Of a DNA stretch of 32,031 nucleotides, positions 1 through 8,452 are shown one piece after another. The stretch comes from an uncultured Bacteroidales bacterium (GTDB taxonomy: Bacteria; Bacteroidota; Bacteroidia; Bacteroidales; UBA4417): assembly GCA_903822525.1 (NCBI GenBank), contig CAIJPI010000191.1, positions 1 through 32,031 of the forward strand. The letters are read 5' to 3'. The notes below the pieces were generated by a model. The model saw only the letters and a program-made list of their open reading frames with translations. It did no database searches and was not told where the DNA came from. The translations under genes and the position numbers were made by a program. Each line of letters opens with the position of its first letter. Position 1 is the first letter of the stretch.

Positions 1-130
1 AAATATAATTTATATAAATTATCTTATGTTTTTCTTATAACAGTATAATTACGGATCAAACGCTCTAAAAGTTAGGAGTTGAATTATTGACAAATGATAA
101 AAAAATATTAGTTTTTAAAATCGGACGGAT

Positions 131-147
131 CGATTTAATCTAAATCG
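131..147 (-). terminator. Possible weak terminator hairpin after the TPM gene
   Basis: CGATTTA and TAAATCG form a perfect 7-bp stem around a 3-base loop, just beyond the stop of the TPM-domain gene that ends at 178. On the minus strand the stem is followed by T-rich sequence, but not by an immediate T run. The stem is AT-rich, so it may be weak or fortuitous. Confidence 0.3.
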
Positions 148-177
148 CTACTGTCAAATAATAACATCATTTTTGTG

Positions 178-963
178 CTACCAGCTACCACCTGCACCGC
201 CTCCTCCAAAGCTGCCGCCACCAAATCCACCAAATCCGCCTCCACCTCCGCCAAATCCGCTGCCACTGCTTCCGCTTCCTCCGCCCATCATCCAAGGGAA
301 GAAGAGCATTCCTGCACCGCCTGAGCGGTTAATTGTACGATGGTTGTTATTATTACGTGAAAACAGAAAAACAACCACAATAATAATAATAAGAATAAAG
401 ATTGAAGATGATTTTTGTTTCTTTGACTTGCTGTATTTATCGGCCTTGTATTCGCCTTTAACCAACGACATAAGTACGTCAGAAGCTGCATTTATACCCC
501 CATAGTAGTCATTTTGTTTAAAATCGGGAATCATTTCATTGTTAATGATGTCGGATGCAGTTGCGTCGGGTACAAATTTTTCAACACCATATCCTGTTGC
601 AATAAACGCTTCCCCATTTTCGCCGGCACTCTTTGGCTTAATCAGAATTACAAAGCCATTGTCAAATTTACTTCCGCCTACTCCCCATTTCTGCCCAAGT
701 TGCTGTGCATAATCAGCCTTTTCATACCCGTCGAGGCTTGGAACTATCACCACCGTAATCTGAACGGATGTGGAATCATTGAATGCAACCAGTTTGAATT
801 CCAGTTCTTGCAATTGATCGGGACTCAACAATTGTGCAAAATCGTTTACCAGGTGCGGAGGATCGGGTCTTTCGGGAATACTGCCCTGTGTAAATCCGGC
901 TTTGGTGAGTAGCAGCAGGATTGGTAATACGAAAAGGAATTTTATGTAGATGCCGGGTTTCAT
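178..963 (-). CDS. Exported TPM-domain (YgcG-type) protein with Gly-rich tail
   Basis: This 261-residue protein has an N-terminal signal peptide (about residues 1-25, ending near GFTQG). A TPM domain follows (about 33-165, with the typical 'DFAQLLS' opening and an 'ATGYGVEKFVPD' segment). A basic KSKKQK stretch precedes a very hydrophobic membrane segment (about 187-203), and the last 45 residues are a Gly/Ser-rich tail ending GGSW. This order is standard for YgcG/TPM proteins: a periplasmic TPM domain anchored by a C-terminal helix. Some TPM proteins have been linked to photosystem repair or phosphatase activity, but the role in bacteria like this one is unknown. It lies 45 bases behind a second TPM gene, and a lemA gene is upstream. 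LemA plus TPM proteins is a recurring neighbourhood, so they probably act together at the inner membrane. The ATG start is well placed for the signal peptide. Confidence 0.88.
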   Translation of the reverse strand: MKPGIYIKFLFVLPILLLLTKAGFTQGSIPERPDPPHLVNDFAQLLSPDQLQELEFKLVAFNDSTSVQITVVIVPSLDGYEKADYAQQLGQKWGVGGSKFDNGFVILIKPKSAGENGEAFIATGYGVEKFVPDATASDIINNEMIPDFKQNDYYGGINAASDVLMSLVKGEYKADKYSKSKKQKSSSIFILIIIIVVVFLFSRNNNNHRTINRSGGAGMLFFPWMMGGGSGSSGSGFGGGGGGFGGFGGGSFGGGGAGGSW

Positions 964-1008
964 AAGCTTGGATTAACTTTGTTTTGAGGGGTGCAGTTTT
1001 AAAGATTA

Positions 1009-1446
1009 TCAGTTGAATGAAATTTCATCCGAAAGTTCATTAACATCATCAGTTTTGTAGGGAAAATGCTTTTTAAGCTGTTTTCCGGTATCTGAAATAG
1101 CTTCAACCAAACCCTCTGTAAAATTACTTTCGCGGAAATGATTTAGCATCTTGTTACGGACGGTATCCCAAAATATTTCGGTAACTATTGTGTGAATTGC
1201 AGTATCCCCGATTATTGCAAATTTTCGGTTTTTTACAGCCAGGTAAATCAGGACTCCATTGCGGCTTACTGTTTTCTCCATCTCCAGTTTATTGAATATA
1301 GCCAAAGCCCTGTCGAGCACTTCACCCTTACAAGTATTCTCAATATGTACTCTGATTTCGCCTGAAGTATCCAACTCGGCATGCATGATAGCCTGCCTGA
1401 TATCTTCCTGTTGATCTTTTGTGAAAAAATTCTTTGCTGAAGTCAT
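1009..1446 (-). CDS. Small soluble TPM-domain protein
   Basis: This protein of about 145 residues consists almost entirely of a TPM domain and has no signal peptide or membrane helix. It contains 'SGEIRVHIENTCKG', 'NGVLIYLAVKNRKFAIIGD' and a C-terminal helix-rich part. The same domain is in the neighbouring exported protein. The ATG at 1446 is preferred over an in-frame TTG four codons upstream (1458). The gene lies between lemA and the exported TPM gene, all on the minus strand. In many bacteria the trio LemA, membrane TPM protein and soluble TPM protein occurs together. No biochemical function can be given. The acidic C-terminus (DDVNELSDEI) has no recognisable motif. Confidence 0.85.
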   Translation of the reverse strand: MTSAKNFFTKDQQEDIRQAIMHAELDTSGEIRVHIENTCKGEVLDRALAIFNKLEMEKTVSRNGVLIYLAVKNRKFAIIGDTAIHTIVTEIFWDTVRNKMLNHFRESNFTEGLVEAISDTGKQLKKHFPYKTDDVNELSDEISFN

Positions 1447-1485
1447 TTCTGTAATCAATTTAATCAGTTTTATTAATAGGTGTTT

Positions 1486-1493
1486 TAAAGATA
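1486..1493 (-). promoter_or_regulatory. Possible -7 element (TATCTTTA) for the TPM gene pair
   Basis: TATCTTTA matches 7 of 8 positions of the Bacteroidetes -7 element TAnnTTTG and lies 39 bases upstream of the ATG at 1446. No clear TTG was found at the -33 distance. If real, the two TPM genes have their own transcript in addition to read-through from lemA. Confidence 0.35.
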
Positions 1494-1530
1494 ATTTTCA
1501 GTTCATCTTATCTTCAACAAAATCCGGTAG

Positions 1531-1658
1531 CAATAGTGACGCAAGGTCATATTATGCACTATTGTAAAAAAGAAAGGAAGTCAATTGCAGGAAAACAGGG
1601 GTGTAAGATTCAATATACCTCTTAAAGATAACCTTTATTTTCAAGCATTTGACTTCCT
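1531..1658. repeat. Nested inverted repeats in the lemA-TPM intergenic gap
   Basis: The 367-base gap 1447-1813 holds no convincing gene. It contains CAATAGTG (1531-1538) against CACTATTG (1557-1564), and AGGAAGTCAATTGC (1575-1588) against GCATTTGACTTCCT (1645-1658; 13 of 14 complementary). A 60-codon TTG-initiated frame at 1585-1767 overlaps the second pair but has no promoter, family resemblance or ATG. The structure could be a small RNA, an attenuator or a decayed mobile element. Nothing in the sequence decides which. Confidence 0.35.
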
Positions 1659-1813
1659 GTTTGGTGAAATCTATATGACTGTGACCTTTTATGAACGTAG
1701 TTGCAGATTAATTTCTTTTTGTGAAAGTGTTAAAATTAATTTGAACGAAAACATTCTGTATAAATGATTCCAGGTTTTCTGAAGTATTGCCAGGATTAAG
1801 AATCCGGAATATA

Positions 1814-2410
1814 TTAAAACTCGACTTTTGGAGCATTTTCAGCACCAGCCTGAGCCTCAAAATATGGTTTCTTCGAAAACCCGAATAAGCCGGCCATGAT
1901 ATTGGTAGGGAAACGCCTCAACTGAGAGTTGTATGCCTGAACTGCTTCATTAAAGTTCCGTCTTTCAACATTGATACGGTTTTCGGTACCTTCGAGCTGA
2001 GCCTGCAACTGAAGAAAGTTCTGATTTGCTTTTAAATCAGGGTATTTCTCAACTGTAACCAATAGTCTGCTCAGTGCTGATCCGAGTTCATCCTGTGTTT
2101 TCTGGAACTGAGCGAGTGTATTGGCGTTCAGTTTAGTGGCATCCACATTAATAGTTGGTTTGGTGGCATTTGCCCGCTGCTCAATAACTTTTATAAGGGT
2201 TTCCTGCTCGAATTTTGCATATCCTTTTACAGTACTTACAAGGTTAGGGATAAGGTCGGTTCTGCGCTGGTATGCTCCCTGCACATCGGCCCATTTCTTA
2301 TTTACATTTTCTTCTGAACTAACAAGTTTATTGTAGGTTCCGGGTATTGACAGCAAAAGAATCACACCTAACAGTATAACTCCGCCTATGATAATCCATG
2401 ATTTTTTCAT
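1814..2410 (-). CDS. lemA: LemA family membrane protein
   Basis: This is a 198-residue LemA-family protein. It has a short N-terminus, one membrane helix (about 5-21), then the long helical domain. The family signature is clear: 'YNKLVSSEENVNKKWADVQ', then 'YQRRTDLIPNLVSTVKGYA' and 'LERRNFNEAVQAYN'-like helices in the C-terminal part. The protein is expected to have its N-terminus outside and its helical bundle at the membrane surface. Its molecular role is not established. The start is the ATG at 2410. A longer frame reaches a TTG at 2455, but that TTG lies within the -7 promoter element at 2453-2460, so it should not be on the transcript. htpG ends 57 bases upstream and the two TPM genes follow. 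Confidence 0.9.
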   Translation of the reverse strand: MKKSWIIIGGVILLGVILLLSIPGTYNKLVSSEENVNKKWADVQGAYQRRTDLIPNLVSTVKGYAKFEQETLIKVIEQRANATKPTINVDATKLNANTLAQFQKTQDELGSALSRLLVTVEKYPDLKANQNFLQLQAQLEGTENRINVERRNFNEAVQAYNSQLRRFPTNIMAGLFGFSKKPYFEAQAGAENAPKVEF

Positions 2411-2452
2411 TTTTGGGTTTTTATTGGTTATAATTTTGGTTTTATCACTTCT

Positions 2453-2460
2453 CAAAAGTA
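2453..2460 (-). promoter_or_regulatory. -7 promoter element (TACTTTTG) of lemA
   Basis: Exact match to TAnnTTTG, 42 bases upstream of the lemA ATG and just past the htpG stop codon. No obvious TTG at the -33 position. It argues that lemA can be transcribed separately from htpG, and it rules out the upstream TTG start. Confidence 0.5.
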
Positions 2461-2466
2461 ATGTAA

Positions 2467-4374
2467 TTACCCGATAATATCGAGGCTTCTCTTAATAAAT
2501 CCGGTTAAAGCTTCTCCTTTTAGCAGGTTTTGCGATAATAAAGCCAGATCAATTAATTGTTTGATTGTTTTTGTTTTAGCTTCCTGGTCATCGGTTTCGA
2601 GCAGTTGATTCATCAATTTGTGGTTTGAGTTCAGTACCAGATTATAGCTATCAGGCATATTTCCCATAAATGAATATTGTCCTCCACCCATCGCCGACAT
2701 ATCTTTCATTCGACGCATGAACTCAGGCTGGGTTACTGTTACAGGCAAATCATTTTCACCCAGGTTTTCGACCGAGATATGATATACTGCTTTGTTCAAC
2801 TGTTGCTCAAATATTTCGGTCAGCTGCTTGGTTTGTTCTTCCGATAGTCTCGAAGGCAGTGATTCGGCTTTATTGATCAGTTTATCGGCTACCTCTGCAT
2901 CAACACGTACAAAGTGACTTTTTTCGAATTTTTGTTCCAGCGTATTTACAAAGTGGTTATCGATGGGTCCATCCAGTACCAAAATATCGTATCCGCGTTC
3001 GCGTGCATTCTGCACATAGCTATGCTGATCTTCAGGGTTGGAAGTGTAAATAAATACCAGGTTGCCGTCCTTATCGGTCTGATTTTCTTTAATCAGGTTC
3101 TTGTATTCTTCAAAAGTAAAATACTTATCATCCGAATTCTTCAGCAGGCAGAATTTCTCTGCACGGTCGAAAAATTTAGTTTCCGAAACAATACCATATT
3201 CAATAAATACCTTGATATCATCCCATTTTTTCTCGAACTCTTCGCGGTTATTTTTAAACAGTTCTTCCAGCTTATCGGCTACCTTTTTCATGATATGACC
3301 GGAAATCTTCTTCACATTCGAATCACTTTGCAGGTAGCTACGCGAAACATTAAGCGGAATATCAGGCGAGTCGATCACACCATGCAGCAAGGTCAGGAAA
3401 TCGGGTACAATACCTTCGACAGAATCGGTTACAAATACCTGGTTGCAGTAGAGCTGAATTTTATCGCGCTGCATTTCGAAGTTTTTCTTCACTTTAGGAA
3501 AAAATAACACTCCGGTCAGATTAAACGGATAATCGACATTCAGATGTATATTGAACAGGGGATCCTCAAATGTGGCAGGATATAACTCGTGGTAGAAGCT
3601 TTTATAATCTTCGTCCTTCAGTTCGGTGGGTTTTTGTTTCCATAAGGGATTTGAGTTGTTGATGATACGAGGCTTTTCGACCTCAATCTCTTTTGGTTCA
3701 CCCTTTTCGTCTTTTTCTGTTTCTGATTTTTCCCATGATTTCTCGTTGCCGAAACGGATCGGTACAGGCAGAAACTTGCAGTATTTGTTCAATAGGCCCA
3801 GTATGCGGTGATCTTCGAGGAATTCGTTGGATTCTTCGTTGATATATAGTACGATTTCGGTTCCGCGATCTGATTTTTCAGTTTCTTCGATAGTATATTC
3901 AGGCGAACCGTCACATTCCCAACGAACAGCTTTTGTTCCGGCGCCTTTTTTAAAAGTTTTTGTCTTGATTTCAACCTTATCCGAAACCATAAAGGATGAG
4001 TAAAATCCAAGCCCGAAATGGCCTATCAATCCTCCTTGTTCAACTTCAGTTTTATTTTTGAATTTTTTCACAAATTCCTCAGCTCCCGAAAAAGCGATCT
4101 GATTGATATATTTGTCAATTTCTTCAGCTGTCATTCCTATGCCACGATCCTTGATGGTAAGGGTCTTGTTTTCCTTGTCGATGATAACTTCAATAGTCAG
4201 GTCGCCAAGTTCGTCTTTTACTTTATCGAGTGAAGAGAGTGTTTTTAGTTTAGTTGATGCGTCTACTGCATTTGCGATAAGTTCCCTGAGGAATATTTCA
4301 TGATCTGAATAAAGGAATTTTTTAATGATGGGGAAAATGTTCTCAGTCTGTACGTTGATCTTTCCGGTTTGCAT
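2467..4374 (-). CDS. htpG: Molecular chaperone HtpG (Hsp90)
   Basis: This is a full-length 635-residue bacterial Hsp90 (E. coli HtpG is 624). The N-terminal GHKL ATPase domain shows 'ELIANAVDAS' (31-40), 'DRGIGMT' (76-82) and the lid/glycine motif 'GHFGLGFYSSFM' (118-129). The middle domain includes 'GVLFFPKVKKNFEMQRDKIQLYCNQVFV' in segments and 'PLNVSRSYLQ', with the catalytic-loop Arg. The C-terminal dimerisation domain contains a Met-rich amphipathic stretch (MRRMKDMSAMGGG). It is a cytosolic ATP-dependent chaperone that remodels client proteins. The ATG at 4374 is preceded by a divergent regulatory region shared with ilvE. A charged insertion (about 215-232, rich in E/K) is the usual variable linker. 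Confidence 0.98.
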   Translation of the reverse strand: MQTGKINVQTENIFPIIKKFLYSDHEIFLRELIANAVDASTKLKTLSSLDKVKDELGDLTIEVIIDKENKTLTIKDRGIGMTAEEIDKYINQIAFSGAEEFVKKFKNKTEVEQGGLIGHFGLGFYSSFMVSDKVEIKTKTFKKGAGTKAVRWECDGSPEYTIEETEKSDRGTEIVLYINEESNEFLEDHRILGLLNKYCKFLPVPIRFGNEKSWEKSETEKDEKGEPKEIEVEKPRIINNSNPLWKQKPTELKDEDYKSFYHELYPATFEDPLFNIHLNVDYPFNLTGVLFFPKVKKNFEMQRDKIQLYCNQVFVTDSVEGIVPDFLTLLHGVIDSPDIPLNVSRSYLQSDSNVKKISGHIMKKVADKLEELFKNNREEFEKKWDDIKVFIEYGIVSETKFFDRAEKFCLLKNSDDKYFTFEEYKNLIKENQTDKDGNLVFIYTSNPEDQHSYVQNARERGYDILVLDGPIDNHFVNTLEQKFEKSHFVRVDAEVADKLINKAESLPSRLSEEQTKQLTEIFEQQLNKAVYHISVENLGENDLPVTVTQPEFMRRMKDMSAMGGGQYSFMGNMPDSYNLVLNSNHKLMNQLLETDDQEAKTKTIKQLIDLALLSQNLLKGEALTGFIKRSLDIIG

Positions 4375-4412
4375 AGTATATTATTTTTTTTGTTTTTCAT
4401 GAGCGAGGTAAT

Positions 4413-4451
4413 CAAAGCATGTGCCATCCGGAAATGACTGTCAAATTGACA
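4413..4451 (-). promoter_or_regulatory. Putative htpG promoter with overlapping palindrome TGTCAAATTGACA
   Basis: On the minus strand a TTG (4442-4444) is separated by 21 bases from ATGCTTTG (4413-4420), which keeps the TTTG half of the Bacteroidetes -7 element but not the TA. A perfect 13-base palindrome, TGTCAAATTGACA (4439-4451), lies on the -33 region, the place expected of an operator. The promoter is 38 bases from the htpG ATG. The regulator is unknown. Confidence 0.4.
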
Positions 4452-4759
4452 CTTTCAAATTATTGTCATTCAGTTTAAAGTTAGCGATTGTTTTTAGCCT
4501 GTCCATGACAATATTTAAATATTTAAAGTGAATTGTACTTTGTAAAATGAATCCGTAAATTGTCAATAAAAAAACAGGTAATAGCTCATTTTTAAAAGGT
4601 GTTTATCTGCATGATTCGGAATAAAGATTATTTTTCCAAATTTTATTATGTTGCCTTTTTATTTTCTAACTTCGCCATAGTAAGTAAAACACTGAAAACA
4701 GGATTGTTGTTGTATTTATTTGGTTGGCATACAGTATTTTAACATACAAATAAAAATAT
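4452..4759. other. Divergent htpG/ilvE intergenic region
   Basis: No gene is seen here. It holds further TTGTCA/TGACAA hexamers at 4463-4468, 4506-4511 and 4560-4565, an AT-rich symmetrical stretch around 4511-4526 (ATATTTAAATATTTAAA), and TAACTTCG at 4667-4674, a one-mismatch -7 candidate for ilvE. It probably carries the ilvE promoter and control sites for htpG. Confidence 0.45.
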
Positions 4760-5782
4760 ATGAATCAAGTTGAATGGGGAAGTCTGCCCTTTGGATACCA
4801 GAAAACAGATTATAATGTCCGTGCATATTACCGCGATGGAGAATGGGGGGGGCTAGAGGTCAGCAATTCAGAGTACATTTCGGTACATATGGCTGCTACA
4901 GGACTTCATTACGGGCAGCAAGCCTTCGAAGGATTGAAAGCATACATGGGCAAAGATGGTAAAATCAGGTTGTTTCGCTGGGAAGAAAATGCCAGGCGTA
5001 TTCAGGATTCGGCTAATGGTATAATGATGGCAGTTCCTCCTGTTGAACTTTTTAAAGAGGCAATATTTACCGCAGTACGAAAGAATATTGATTACATCCC
5101 ACCGTACGGAACGGGTGCATCTTTATATGTACGTCCTCTGCTCTTCGGTTCAGGAGCAAGAGTAGGAGTGAAGCCTGCTGACGAATATATGTTTCTTGTG
5201 TTTGTATCACCTGTAGGTCCGTATTTTAAAGAAGGTTTCAACCCTGTTAGTATAATGGTTGCCCGCGAATACGACCGTGCAGCTCCAAAGGGAACCGGAC
5301 AGTATAAAGTTGGCGGAAACTATGCTGCCAGCCTTACAGCCGGTGAAAGGGCGCATAAAGAAGGATTTGCTTCGGCCCTGTTTCTTGACGCACGCGAAAA
5401 AAAGTATATTGACGAAGCAGGCCCTGCCAATTTCTTTGCTATTAAGGGCAATACTTACAGTACTCCACTTTCGGAATCAATTCTTCCTTCCATTACAAAC
5501 AAGAGCCTGATGACTCTTGCAGAAGATATGGGGATGAAAGTTGAGAGAAGAAAAATAGCATTGGAAGAATTATCGGAATTTGACGAGGTAGGTGCCTGCG
5601 GAACAGCTGCTGTTATTTCGCCGATCCGTCGAATTGTAGATGTTGAGATGGGCACTGAATGGAATTATTGTCTTGATGGAAAAGCCGGTGATAAATCGAC
5701 TCAGCTTTATCAACGCCTGATCGATATTCAGTATGGTGACGCTCCAGATACTCATGGTTGGACAACTGTTGTAGATATTTAA
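4760..5782 (+). CDS. ilvE: Branched-chain amino acid aminotransferase
   Basis: This 340-residue fold-type IV PLP aminotransferase is of the longer BCAT type shared with eukaryotes and many Bacteroidetes. Visible motifs are 'HYGQQAFEGLKAY' (50-62), 'LFRWEENARR' (71-80), the PLP-binding lysine K183 in 'QYKVGGNYA', 'DEAGPANFF' in the cofactor-phosphate region and 'GACGTAAVISPI'. It interconverts Leu, Ile and Val with their 2-oxo acids using 2-oxoglutarate/glutamate, the last step of their synthesis or the first of their breakdown. It is monocistronic: divergent from htpG on its left and closed by a strong terminator 20 bases after its stop. The ATG at 4760 gives the usual family length. Confidence 0.96.
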   Translation: MNQVEWGSLPFGYQKTDYNVRAYYRDGEWGGLEVSNSEYISVHMAATGLHYGQQAFEGLKAYMGKDGKIRLFRWEENARRIQDSANGIMMAVPPVELFKEAIFTAVRKNIDYIPPYGTGASLYVRPLLFGSGARVGVKPADEYMFLVFVSPVGPYFKEGFNPVSIMVAREYDRAAPKGTGQYKVGGNYAASLTAGERAHKEGFASALFLDAREKKYIDEAGPANFFAIKGNTYSTPLSESILPSITNKSLMTLAEDMGMKVERRKIALEELSEFDEVGACGTAAVISPIRRIVDVEMGTEWNYCLDGKAGDKSTQLYQRLIDIQYGDAPDTHGWTTVVDI

Positions 5783-5802
5783 CAAAATTTGATTAAAGAA
5801 CG

Positions 5803-5832
5803 AACGCCGGTAATTTTCCGGCGTTTTTTTTT
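5803..5832 (+). terminator. Rho-independent terminator of ilvE
   Basis: AACGCCGG (5803-5810) pairs perfectly with CCGGCGTT (5818-5825) across a 7-base loop and runs straight into an uninterrupted T run ending at 5832. It lies 20 bases after the ilvE stop. Confidence 0.92.
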
Positions 5833-6014
5833 GGCTTTTACCTGTTAATTATTTCGATGAAAAAATATTCTGACTTTTTTATGCCAATTTAAAACATGAT
5901 ATGTAGCATAGCGTATTGAACCTATACTGAGATCTAATCCTGTTAAATTAATACAAGTTATTTTTAAAAGCCGTTGTCGTAGAACTGCCTGAAAAGTCCT
6001 TTTTTTGGGAATTT

Positions 6015-7151
6015 TTATTTCAGAAGGTCGAAAGCAGCATCAAGGTATATATATGCGTCGGTTGGAGCATGATTCCTGTATCCTTTGCTCCTGCTGGTGC
6101 CCAGCCTTACAACCACTGCATTTAGTGATGGTATGATGAAAATATATTGACCCAGTATTCCTCGCATATAAGTTACTTTTTGTCCTTTGTACTCCAGCAT
6201 CCAAAACTGGTAACCGTAATAATTACAGGTTTTGCCATCTTCTCCTTTAAGCCATACGGCAGGACGGGTAGCCTGATCAATATACGCTTTCGAGACAAGC
6301 TGACGGTTATTGAATTGACCGCTGTCGAGCACCATCTGGCCAATGCGTGCAAAATCACTGGCTGTGCTGTTGAAACAGCAATAGGCTTTTTCGGTGCCCC
6401 CTGTCCGGTCGAGGCTCCAGAGTGCAGGATGCTCAGCGCCTAGAGGCTTCCATAGTTTTTCGGAAGCATATTCTGAGACCGGTTTCCCGGAAGCTTTTTC
6501 GATGATGAGTGCAAGCAACTGTGTATTGCAACTCTGGTAAACAAATGTTTGGCCAGGTTCACTTTTCACTTTTAGTGCAAGCATTTGGTGGGAAAGTTGC
6601 CGGCCGTAATAAGCCTTGGTTGTGGCTGAAAAAAGGCTCGAATATCCCTCGTCCCAGTCCAATCCCGAACTCATAGTAAGCAGATCCCGTATACGAAGTG
6701 TAAATTCGATGGTATTTTTAAAATCAGGCAAAAAATCGGTAACAGGCTGTTCAATGCTTTTGATTTTGTTTTCATCAAGCAGGCATCCAATCAGCAGTGA
6801 AATTATACTCTTGGCAGCTGAAAACGAATTACTGAGGGTTGTGTCGCTGCCTCCATCCCAATATGCCTCATGGATAATTTTTTTATTCCTGATGACTACA
6901 AATGCAGTTGTGCCGAATGAATCAAATACGGTGAGGCTGGAAGGATTGATTTTTTGAATGTTGTAGACTGAATCATAAAGCCAAGGTATTGGCTTTGCAT
7001 TTTTCACAAGCCGGTTGGTGAAGATTTTATAATCGTCAATATTGACATGGCCATGAATAAGAGCCTGCCTTAAATGGACAGGTAAAAGTGCAGCCAGGAG
7101 CAGCAATGAAACTACAAGGTATAGCAGTATTCTTATGGCTCTTTTCTTCAT
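6015..7151 (-). CDS. Serine hydrolase, beta-lactamase class C/esterase-like family
   Basis: This 378-residue protein has an N-terminal membrane anchor or signal (about 7-25, no clear cleavage site) and a beta-lactamase-fold serine hydrolase domain. The active-site SxxK is 'SAAK' with S111 and K114. The second motif is Y205-Q206-S207 in 'FVYQSCNTQ', followed by 'LLALIIEKASGKPVSEYASEKLWKPLG', typical of class C-like esterases and peptidases. In place of the usual C-terminal HxG the sequence reads 'MRGILGQYIFI'. The family includes carboxylesterases, D-aminopeptidases and 6-aminohexanoate-dimer hydrolase relatives; the substrate cannot be deduced and true beta-lactamase activity is not implied. 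It acts in the periplasm or at the inner membrane. It stands alone on the minus strand, convergent with ilvE. Confidence 0.88.
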   Translation of the reverse strand: MKKRAIRILLYLVVSLLLLAALLPVHLRQALIHGHVNIDDYKIFTNRLVKNAKPIPWLYDSVYNIQKINPSSLTVFDSFGTTAFVVIRNKKIIHEAYWDGGSDTTLSNSFSAAKSIISLLIGCLLDENKIKSIEQPVTDFLPDFKNTIEFTLRIRDLLTMSSGLDWDEGYSSLFSATTKAYYGRQLSHQMLALKVKSEPGQTFVYQSCNTQLLALIIEKASGKPVSEYASEKLWKPLGAEHPALWSLDRTGGTEKAYCCFNSTASDFARIGQMVLDSGQFNNRQLVSKAYIDQATRPAVWLKGEDGKTCNYYGYQFWMLEYKGQKVTYMRGILGQYIFIIPSLNAVVVRLGTSRSKGYRNHAPTDAYIYLDAAFDLLK

Positions 7152-7308
7152 ATTTTCAGATTAAATGGTATAATCTTGCTGGTTATACTTTCTTACTAAA
7201 GGCATGCTTTGTTCCTGATGCCTTATGAATGAAGCTATGCAGGAATTAAAATATGGATTGGAACACGGATTTATACATTTCTGCATTCATCTTAATCAAA
7301 GCGTAATT

Positions 7309-8151
7309 TTACAGGAGATTGTTGTCTCTTAATATCGTTTCCATTTCGTTTTGCATAGATTGTGCTTCCTGACCTGCTTTTTCAGCAAAATCAATTCCTG
7401 AGGATGCAAAGAGGATGCTTCGGGAAGCATTGATCAATAAACCGCAATGGCTGTTGAGACCGTATTTCGCAACTGCGTTCAGATCGCCGCCCTGGGCTCC
7501 AACTCCGGGAACCAGAAGGAAATGATCGGGTACAATTTTTCGGATATCCAGAAGCATTTCAGCTTTGGTGGCTCCAACCACATACATCATATTATCGTAG
7601 TTACCCCATTTGGAAGTCCGTTCCAGCACACGTTCAAAAAGCCTGGTTTCGTTCTGGTCGGTGAATAACTGAAAATCATCGGATCCTTTATTGGATGTGA
7701 GTGCCAGCACAATAGCCCATTTGCCAGGGAAAGCCAGGAATGGCTTCACTGAATCTTCACCCATGTAAGGAGCAACGGTAATGGCATCGAAACTGAATCC
7801 TGAAGCCTGTTTGTCGAAAACTGAAATGGCATATTGTGTTGAAGTATTCCCGATATCACCTCGTTTGGCATCGGCAATGGTGAAAACTTCATCTTTGAAA
7901 TTCTCAAGGTAATTCATGGTCTTCTCAAGGCTGATCATTCCCTTTATGCCACGGCTTTCGTAAAATGCAAGGTTTGGTTTATAGGCTACTGTATAAGGTA
8001 AGGTAGCATCAATTATCTGTTTGTTAAACTCAAAAACCGGATCTGCTGAATCGAGCAGATGTGTTGGGATTTTATTCAGGTCGCTATCGAGGCCAACACA
8101 AAGAAAGGATTTTTTTTGTTGAATAAGGTGAAAGAATTCGGTGCGGTTCAT
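7309..8151 (-). CDS. pyrF: Orotidine 5'-phosphate decarboxylase
   Basis: This 280-residue OMP decarboxylase is of the longer type-2 family. Visible motifs are '[10 protein letters not shown]' near the N-terminus, '[12 protein letters not shown]' (58-67), the catalytic '[11 protein letters not shown]' (94-104, K96 in the Asp-Lys-Asp charge network) and the phosphate-binding '[11 protein letters not shown]' with 'NASRSILF' near the C-terminus. It catalyses the last step of de novo UMP synthesis, in the cytosol. The other pyr genes are not in the window. The next gene on the same strand, prfA, is separated from it by a MITE-like element, so the two are unlikely to share a transcript. Confidence 0.96.
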   Translation of the reverse strand: MNRTEFFHLIQQKKSFLCVGLDSDLNKIPTHLLDSADPVFEFNKQIIDATLPYTVAYKPNLAFYESRGIKGMISLEKTMNYLENFKDEVFTIADAKRGDIGNTSTQYAISVFDKQASGFSFDAITVAPYMGEDSVKPFLAFPGKWAIVLALTSNKGSDDFQLFTDQNETRLFERVLERTSKWGNYDNMMYVVGATKAEMLLDIRKIVPDHFLLVPGVGAQGGDLNAVAKYGLNSHCGLLINASRSILFASSGIDFAEKAGQEAQSMQNEMETILRDNNLL

Positions 8152-8452
8152 AGGGATATGCGTTTTCTGCAGTGAGCAAGGTTAGGAATGAAACGTATTA
8201 ATTCGACAAGTTCTTGGATTTGCTTTACAAATTAACACAAATTTTCGTTGCAGATTTTATCAAACCAATATTTAGGTTCAAACATAACTTATCGGTCTGA
8301 ATCTAAAATGGATGACGAAATGACTGTATATTTATAATCTATGCTTTTTGACTGCCCTATTAATCTCAACCTCCTAATAGAAAGCTGAATCAGGACAGGA
8401 AAGCAGATTTATTTCTTATGAAAAGGTATATGAATCGGATGATAAAAAAAAT
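8152..8452. other. pyrF upstream region, no gene seen
   Basis: There is no supported coding frame. On the minus strand TACGTTTC (8190-8197) is a one-mismatch -7 candidate for pyrF, 38 bases before its ATG. The rest, up to the mobile element at 8453, is AT-rich with no clear structure. Confidence 0.4.

Noticed and set aside
173-505. Proline-rich plus-strand frame
   Set aside because: It is the antisense shadow of the Gly-rich tail of the exported TPM protein (GGN codons read as CCN).
1585-1767. 60-codon plus-strand frame between lemA and the TPM gene
   Set aside because: TTG start, no promoter or recognisable family, overlaps an inverted repeat; most likely a chance frame.
2914-3507. Long plus-strand frame antisense to htpG
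   Set aside because: htpG is unmistakable on the minus strand; the antisense frame has no domain features.
6015-7151. Calling the serine hydrolase an antibiotic-resistance beta-lactamase
   Set aside because: Only the general SxxK/Y fold is seen, with no typical C-terminal motif; esterase or peptidase relatives are equally likely.
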